Of a DNA stretch of 64,000 bases, positions 57,591-64,000 are shown one piece after another. The stretch is from Apoderus coryli (Eukaryota; Arthropoda; Insecta; Coleoptera; Attelabidae): NCBI GenBank assembly GCA_911728435.2, contig OU452198.1, forward strand, positions 34,749,902 to 34,813,901, written 5' to 3'. Both the position numbers and the translations under genes were made by a program. Under the pieces are notes generated by a model that made no database searches, was not told where the DNA came from, and saw only the letters and a program-made list of their open reading frames with translations. Position 1 is the first letter of the stretch, and the number at the start of each line of letters is the position of its first letter.

Positions 57591-58196
57591 CAGGGTGAAC
57601 TATCACTCAGTACAAAAATTTTAACCACATGCTCAGGAAAGCATGAAAAACCATAAAAAATTTGTTTCGGAATTTTTATTCGATGTTTACAAAATGGGGC
57701 AAATCCACGTTTTTCCCTGGTAAATCGGCGCCTATGACAATTATTTTTCACGATGGCTTCCAACCTACAAACCGCAGTACGCGGCGTTGCCAATTGTAGA
57801 GAGGTGAAAATGAACATTTTTGAAATAATTATTATAATACCTGATAAATAAATCCATAATTACTACTGCAGATGTACACTACTTCTTCGTTTTTGCAAAC
57901 AACAAACTCCTAAAACGATATTTTTGCATACTTATTGAATACACTACACAGATTTCCGAGAAGTAGATACACTAAATGCACACTTTTTTAATATTCGCTG
58001 ACGCCGATTTATTTTAAATTTAACGAAATATTAAACTATGATAGTCAGTTGTAGCGGCGCTGTCTTATAATATTTGATCAATAACAATCAATCTGGAATA
58101 CTCCAAATTGTAGATAATTTCTTCGTTTTTGCAAACTTCTAAACGATATTTTTGCATTTTGAACACACAAACACTAACTAAACATTGCCACTAAAC

Positions 58197-58231
58197 CCCA
58201 GATAAGTAAAACTAGTACTTACTTATCTGGG
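58197..58231. repeat. Perfect palindrome
   Basis: CCCAGATAAGTAA and TTACTTATCTGGG, 13 bp each, separated by 9 bases. It lies within the 57.6-60.2 kb transposon. Confidence 0.8.
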
Positions 58232-58489
58232 ACTAAAATGTATAATGCCTGTTTAATTTTAATTTATTTAAATCCTTATTTCCAAATGGGACAAAAATGT
58301 AAACACAAAAATAACAAAATATCGGTTAATAGGTTAGTAACTGCCCGGGACATCTGATCTATTGTGCAGACAACTTCGACGTCATCTGTCAACCAACAGC
58401 CTAACGTGTTGTCAAGTTTATAACACACATATTTCTCAGATCAGATTGGCTGATGTGGCATAATCACCTACCACGCGCCCTCACTTGAA

Positions 58490-58535
58490 ATTTTTTATAA
58501 AAGGAACGTAAAACTCAAAATCATCATTAGCTACG
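58490..58535 (+). promoter_or_regulatory. Core-promoter-like block
   Basis: TTTATAAAAGGAACGTAAA followed about 28 bases after the TATA by ATCATTAG. It resembles the block at 13.9 kb. It could drive the transposase remnant 0.8 kb downstream or belong to an unrecognised LTR. Confidence 0.3.
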
Positions 58536-59289
58536 AAATAATTTGAGGTTAATTTCTCACGTAACTATGGTTGTTTTTACATTACATTAGACGTTAGAAA
58601 TTGCACATTGCATACTTTACACATTACGCAGAATAAAATACACATCTGATAAAACGGATTACCTACGTACACTACACAAAAATTTTGTCGGAAATATTAT
58701 TATCATTATTATGAAATAACATAAATATTAATGATGTGATGCATGGTGAATTAGATTTGGAAGCCAAGAGCTAACTAGGAATATTTAGCGCCTATTGACC
58801 ATCGCTTTTTTGGCCAAATCTGGCAAGCCTGCATTCACGAATAATTATTATGCAGATTTTGTTACTATCGATCGAGTTTGTTATGAAATTTGAACAGCGA
58901 TATCGTACATTTTCAACCGATAAAATGGTAATATTTTTAGTATAAATACAACAATAACTAGAAACTACACTAATGTTAATAAATACCGATGTTTGATCCG
59001 ATACATCGGCACTATCATTGGTAAAGCCCAGCGGTATATCCAATAAAATGTATTGATATATCTGCTAAATTTTATATCGTTATAATGAAGCGTAAATTGT
59101 CGATGTGACTATGGATATTTTTTATTCCGATATATCGATATTTTGATAATATCGATATGGCGATGTCTTCCTTTGTCATTTGTCATCGCGTTTCTGACGT
59201 CGAATTATTATATTAGTTTATTGATTTGTGAATGTTTGAAAATTGAATTGAATTATTGAAAAACGCGGAATTAACAGACATGGTAATAA

Positions 59290-59645
59290 TATTATACCTA
59301 CCTATGGGAAATGCAAAGAAAGAGCAAATCGGGCGGCAGTGGAATACCGGAGACGTTTTCCAAATAGGAAAGACATGCCTAATCTAGTCCTCGCACATTT
59401 GTAAATGTTGTTAGTACAACGTTTGTGAGATACTGGTACATTGCAAGCTCAAACGGGTGGACAAGGAGGACAGAATAATTTAGAACATGTAGTGGCTGTA
59501 CTAAATTTAATAGAGGAGGAACCGTCCATGAGTACTACGGAGATTACAAAAAGATTGGGAATATCTCAGAACAAGGAGGATTCTGAAGGAGAACTGGTTT
59601 CAACCGTATCACATACAAAAGGTACAGGCACTAGAAGTAGTTCAG
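59290..59645 (+). pseudogene. DUF4817-type transposase N-terminal half
   Basis: Read with frameshifts: KERANRAAVEYRRRFPNRKD, MPNLVLAHL, TGGQGGQNNLEHVVAVLNLI, EEEPSMSTTEITKRLGISQ, then RRILKENWFQPYHIQKVQAL and VVQWLS. This is the order of the DNA-binding half of IS630/mariner-type transposases in insects (Y-R-x-R-F-P-N-R...GRP...V...(I/V)EE-x-P-x-x-S-T...L-G-(I/V)-S...L-x-x-x-x-x-x-P-Y-H-x-Q-x-V-Q-x-L). The catalytic half is gone, and the dispersed repeat starts exactly where it should follow. Confidence 0.65.
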
Positions 59646-60125
59646 TGGTTAAGCGCATCAACAAGTGTGGTGAAGTTAACGATGGTCTCTTTGAACATTT
59701 GCTGTTGTAGTGCTTTGAAGTGCTAGTGTTATTTGCATTTGAGTGTTTTTTGTTGCCCTTTGGGGTTTTCCTAACGGATGCGATCCACCTTGTGATCGCC
59801 GGGCTGAGTACCTGACATTAAACAAGAAGAGTGGACGAGGTAAATCAAGCGGTCCCCAGGAAGTTCAAAAATCATGGCGGCATGGCATGTTAGACCTATC
59901 CGAAAGGTAGGAGCTTACGTAATATTTAATATTTCGCATGATTGAAGTCACATAATCATCTACATTTTCTAAATAAATGTTTTACATTAAATGCTCGGTA
60001 AATCGATACACTTGGCAACATGGCGCTGTATCATAACCTTTAAGCTAATGTCTAATTTAAACTTCAGTTGGGCAGGCGTTCATAGGCGTCGTAAAAAGGG
60101 AGTTTAACATGATTTACAAAAAAAT
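59640..60125 (+). repeat. 0.47-kb dispersed repeat, copy 2
   Basis: Homologous to 9470-9935 (inverse). It begins TTCAGTGGTTAAGCGC, which looks like a tRNA-type A box, and ends at ATGATTTACAAAAAAA. Similarity stops on both sides at these points, which defines the unit. Confidence 0.6.
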
Positions 60126-60549
60126 TATTTTCAGCCTTAATAAAAATGTTGGAAATTTTTTGAAAGGCGATTCTGTTAAATCTTATTTTTCTCTACCTCT
60201 AGTTAAAATTTTTGTACTGAGTGATAGTTCACCCTGTATAAAATATACTGCGTCATATAACCAACAATAGTATTAATAATTATAATTTTAAACATTTAAG
60301 AACCTGAAAATTACCGAAAAAGATCAGCTGTGCCGATGATGGATGCTTAATATTAATATGCAAGTACTAATTTTAAATATTGTAATTCATGATTTTTTTT
60401 GAGACTTGTCCTTTTTCATTGATTGATTTGTTTATATTTTAAATAATCAATTTAATAAATAATAGTTAGTAAAATATGTATATTTGACTTTTTTTATTTT
60501 AATATAGTTGCCTAATTTTAATCAAGTAACTATTAACTGAGAGACGCAG

Positions 60550-60690
60550 TTCCAATACAGACGGTCACTTGTTTACTAGAGAGAATCATTATGATTCTCT
60601 TTGGTGAGCGTTATACTTCACGTGGGCGATTCTCGAGTAGCTCTACAAGCCAATCGAGTAAATTATTGAGAACCAAAAGAATATAATCAA
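60550..60690 (-). repeat. Third copy of part of the 38.7-40.6 kb unit
   Basis: The minus strand contains TTGTAGAGCTACTCGAGAAT, CGCTCAC and ATGATTCTC, matching 39110-39200 and 40030-40120 in order. It shows that this part is a dispersed repeat independent of the tandem event. Confidence 0.6.
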
Positions 60691-60699
60691 TAAATATCA

Positions 60700-61330
60700 A
60701 CCCCTTTTCATGGTGAAGTCTGCTTACCTAATTTTGTAATTCTTTTTCTGCAATATCTGTCTACCGTTCTGAATAGCATTCATTGAACATACGAACAGCA
60801 GCGTGGTCATTTCGATCAGTTTCACCAAAAATAATAATCGCTTCAGATTTATCACGTCTTTTAAATGGGTTGATATAGAAGGAAGATAAAATATTTCTTG
60901 TAAACGTCCCCCCTGTATTTATAGACAAAATCCGCAAATATTTTGTAAGTACATTGAATAGAAACAAACAGCATAAAATCATTGAGGAAAAGACAAACAA
61001 AGCCAGTAAAAACCCAGTCATATATCGGAATGTATATAAAATTGTCCGTTTATATACTGATTGATTGACTGATTCACAATTTAATGAAATTCAATCATTT
61101 CACTGGCATCAGAGTATGACTGGTCTGCGCGACTGGTTATTTTTAAAAAAGATAAATGTCTTGTATGGCGAAATATCTTATATAACGTCTGTATGGTGGT
61201 CAAACGGCTTTTATAGACACACCACAAGTTCTAATCTTCATTTGTCCTCATGTTATGATATACTTGAGAAAAAAATAACTGAGGATTTCAAAGTGAGAAA
61301 AAATTACTGAGGAAATTACTGTATTTTTTT
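60700..61330. other. Spacer without recognised gene
   Basis: Short frames at 60761-61021 (minus) and 61065-61310 (plus) have no motif. Confidence 0.4.
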
Positions 61331-61333
61331 ATA

Positions 61334-61905
61334 CAGGGTGATTCAGAAGGAAATACCCATATTTTAGGTACCTATACGTACCCAAGGACCGAAAATAAAC
61401 ACACAAGTTTCTATAAACATGGGGTTTATTATCGGTCGTTACAGAAATAGAGGGTTAAAAAAATAGTAGTAAATTATCTAGGCTAGGTATTATTCAGAGT
61501 GTTTCATTAACAATAACAATGGGACAACCGTTAACCTAAATGTTGATGGTTTAAGACATACAGAGTGATCAAATTTATCATTTTATTTGGTTTTTTAACA
61601 GTATTATCGTGCTTCTTGGGCTATCGACCTCAAGATTGGCAGCTTTATGTTTTTTGGTATGAGCAAAAAGAATAAAATGTTATTTTCTGTACGTTGCTCG
61701 TAGGAGGCGCTAATTGCAACGTATTGTTATGATAAATTATATCGTAACTTTTCACCATGTATATCTAATGCATCTGAAAGCGCAGCCTTTTGTCGTGAAA
61801 AGTTGATTCATGTGATGCAGACTTCCGGTTAAATTGATACCAAATTTCTTATTTCAAATGAAACACCCTATATTTTATTATATTTTTGGATTCCCCATGA
61901 AGTAT
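61334..61905 (+). mobile_element. TACAGGGTG-type element, non-coding
   Basis: Left terminus ATACAGGGTGATTCAGAAGG at 61331. At 61840-61905 comes AACACCCTATATTTTATTAT with TTGGATTCCCC, the inverse of 22245-22310. The interior is non-coding. The right terminus is uncertain. Confidence 0.45.
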
Positions 61906-62171
61906 TAATTAATTAGTCGCACACGTCTCGGACATAGAATAAATAAACAGAGAATGTGATCTTGCTGATGCGGGGAAGAGACTGCGTATATTATTGCGCA
62001 CTCTAAATCGCCATGTTTTCTTATTAACTCATTGTCGTCGGGATATTTTATTTGTGCTTTGCCATTTCAAGTGATTTGTTTTCGAGTGCCGTAGTATTCT
62101 GTGTGTTATATAGTTATATTGTGTGTTTTTGTTTTATAAACTTTTGATAGTGATATATTGTTTATTTTGAA

Positions 62172-63127
62172 ATGCAAAAAAGCAGAGGTGGAATGGATTG
62201 CGCTGCGAAGAATTGCAGGAATAAATCTCTTAACTGCAATTTATCATTCTTTAGTTTCCAGATGGATAGTAAAAGGTAAGATATTTAAGTAGTATTTGAA
62301 TTAGATGCATATAAAATTAGAATAAAATGATATCACATAGGTACATTAAATCAAATTAACAATTATTATTTTGAAAAACAAATATTTCTAAACAAACTGC
62401 TTAAAAGATTGAGCTTACTTGCCTAAAAAAATCACACAAATTTTTTAAAAAACATGAATAACCTCGATTAATTTCGTAGCACAGTGGACCTTATCTTTTA
62501 TAACTTAATTCAGTCTATTTGCCCACAAAAGTCCAATACATCTTAAGGATTCTAAAAAGAAAGCTTAAAAATCTTACTAGATGAGTGCAAAAATTCTATT
62601 AAATTCTGACGCTGTTTATTAAATTTGAATTACATATTTTAACTATTATAGATATTAGCAGGTAGTAAATTCTCGTCTCAGGTTAATTTTAGCATTGTTT
62701 TGTAGCTATATAATTGGAAATTCCCAACATGTGTGCTTGCGTTGTTTTACTGAAGGCCATAAAAAATATAATGACATTCTCAATTACACTTGAATTGAAA
62801 ATCGGTAGACCTATTGTATAAATTAGAACAATTTTATTTCACTCTATCTAAAATTCATAAATTTATATTTGCCCGTAATCAATTACACTTTTTTTTCTTT
62901 AGAGCTGAACTATGGTTGAAAATTGTTTAATTAAGTTAAATCTTATTAATAATTTTATTAATTTAAGCCAAAATGTATCGTTTGAACATCCATGTTCTAA
63001 TTTTCAAAAAAAAAAATATATTACCAAATTATATTTTAGGTTAAGGTTATTTTATACATTGAAATTAATCAAAAGAAATTTAAAAAATATAAATAAAAAT
63101 AAAATTATTATATGGAAACATGAATAA
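62172..63127 (+). pseudogene. THAP-domain gene, two exons, frame broken
   Basis: Exon 1 (62172-62275) encodes GGMDCAAKNCRNKSLNCNLS and FFSFQMDSKR, the start of a THAP finger with C-x4-C; the usual FP reads FQ. It ends AAAAG|GTAAGA, a good donor. TTTTTTTTCTTTAG at about 62889-62902 is a good acceptor, and joining restores the phase into AELWLK, the THAP Trp helix. Then a one-base shift is needed to read ENCLIKLNL, NLSQNVSFEHPCSNFQ (remnant of C-x2-H-F). THAP fingers bind specific DNA in regulators and P-element transposases. It could be a dead P-like element or a host pseudogene; later exons are not seen. Confidence 0.55.
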
Positions 63128-63229
63128 ATCTAAAACACTATTTGTTTGTTTTTATAATTACTAATGATGTAATTCTCTTACTTCCCTGTTCTTTACCTAT
63201 CCTGTAATTTCAATAATACGTAAATACGG

Positions 63230-63740
63230 ATCTGTGGTTAATATTAAAAAATGGCTGCCACCTGCCCCGAACAGGACAATAGAATGTGGTGGGAGTGAAT
63301 ATGTCCCGGATATATGACTATATTTGGATCTCTGTCATGCCACAAAAGTGTTGTGTCATCTGCAAAAAGTGTAAATCTGCCCAGTAAACTAATATAGTTG
63401 TGATGTCGTTAATATATAGAAGAAAGAGAATGGCCCCCATGAGGCACTTCACAAGAAATACTCAAGCCATCCGACGAGGCTCTTCGATACTTTACCAGTT
63501 GGCCAAATATGGGCGAAACCAGCTCAAAGGCACACCCATAATCTCTAACACCATAAAAATGCAACTTCCTTAGTAAAATTTTGTGACCAACACAATCAAA
63601 TACCTTTGGAAAATCGCAAAATACACCCGCAACTGCGTTGTTGTCATATACGCCCTCATAAAAAACAAATATAGCATCTGATGTAGAATGGAATAAGCAT
63701 TTATTTCTAAAAAAACAGGAAATTTTGAAGGCAATCAAAA
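63230..63740 (-). pseudogene. LINE reverse transcriptase fragment
   Basis: Minus strand: FRNKCLFHSTSDAIF, box A GVFCDFPKVFDCVGHKILLR, VKYRRASSDGLSISCEVPHG (box B remnant), then after a shift LHFLQMTQHF, whose other frame reads FADDTTLLWHD. It resembles the 1.0-1.9 kb piece (FCDLSRAFDCVSHAILLKKL, STGVPQ), so probably the same subfamily. Truncated on both sides. Confidence 0.75.
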
Positions 63741-64000
63741 CTATACAAAAATATCAGTATATAAACAATATCAATCAAAAATACATTACATTAAATCTTC
63801 TTCGACAAAAAAATAACAATAAGAATTAGTAATCACAATAAAAATATAAAGGCGGCGACTGACTTGTAACTGAAGGTTGTAATGTAACATGTTACACATC
63901 GAGCATTATGTGCAATGAATACAGAGCCGCTCGACGCGAACTGCTCGCGCTTGCGGGTGCTCCATCGTGCCCTCTACAGCGTATACTCACTAAAGATCTG

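Larger units (their letters stand above)
57591..60236 (+). mobile_element. TA-inserting DNA transposon with perfect 35-bp termini
   Basis: CAGGGTGAACTATCACTCAG and the next 15 bases at 57591-57625 are perfectly inverted at 60202-60236, and both ends are flanked by TATA, so this is a complete insertion of 2,646 bp. The only transposase trace is the N-terminal half at about 59290-59645. The part from 57.8 to 59.2 kb is non-coding and includes a promoter-like block and a palindrome, perhaps other inserts. A dispersed repeat occupies 59640-60125. Perfect termini in a dead element suggest recent movement in trans or a recent loss. Confidence 0.85.

Noticed and set aside
58790..59150. TATCGATA-rich stretch as a regulatory cluster
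   Set aside because: AT-rich context makes such hits frequent; no gene start follows.
63840..64000. CpG-containing end of the window as a promoter
   Set aside because: Some GC-rich words and an AAATATAAAGGCGG string occur, but the window ends before any gene could be judged.

Overview
The window reads as AT-rich, gene-poor intergenic DNA of an insect or closely related arthropod. The reasons are the mix of decayed mobile elements (Jockey-like LINEs, Penelope-like terminal repeats, Crypton tyrosine recombinases, hAT, PIF/Harbinger, Tc1/mariner and pogo DNA transposons, BEL/Pao and Ty3/gypsy LTR elements), spliced THAP and MADF exons, and long low-complexity spacers. I cannot name the species. 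I found no rRNA, tRNA, CRISPR array or bacterial-type operon, and no clearly intact host gene. Calls rest on motif recognition in conceptual translations, without database searches.

Layout. 1-9 kb: two unrelated LINE pieces back to back, a long LINE copy (3.88-5.76 kb), a hammerhead-like motif, a remnant of a restriction-like endonuclease LINE, and the start of an IS630/mariner-type element. 9-16 kb: a Penelope-like end, a 0.5-kb dispersed repeat, a Crypton split by a 1.03-kb pogo-like element with TA target duplication, a DD34D mariner deletion derivative, and a second Crypton. Both Cryptons carry a long palindrome beside the 3' side of the ORF. 16-24 kb: Penelope-like repeats, a Tc1 remnant and LINE pieces. 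24-28 kb: two remnants, on opposite strands, of an insect protein family with a Gly-His-(T/S)-x-Met core, and a LINE tail. 28-38 kb: spacer, two Penelope-like ends, a THAP-like remnant, a PIF/Harbinger element with MADF-BESS gene and transposase start, a LINE RT piece and a collapsed gypsy element.

38-48 kb: a 0.9-kb tandem duplication holding LINE sequence, a tyrosine-recombinase N-terminal fragment, and a cluster of LINE copies with a hAT transposase C-terminus. 48.75-51.09 kb: a fold-back DNA transposon with arms of about 0.6 kb, the left one split by a 0.77-kb insert. 51-56 kb: a 2.9-kb LINE abutting a BEL/Pao gag. 57.59-60.24 kb: a 2,646-bp DNA transposon with perfect 35-bp inverted termini, filled with other sequence. 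62.2-63.1 kb: two exons of a THAP gene or P-like element with good splice sites but a frame break. 63.2-63.7 kb: another LINE piece.

The genes do not form a pathway. What links them is nesting: elements inserted into elements, many as deletion derivatives that keep one end. The most unusual signals are the Crypton palindromes, the seven hammerhead-like cores attached to Penelope-like ends, and the layered fold-back transposon at 49-51 kb.
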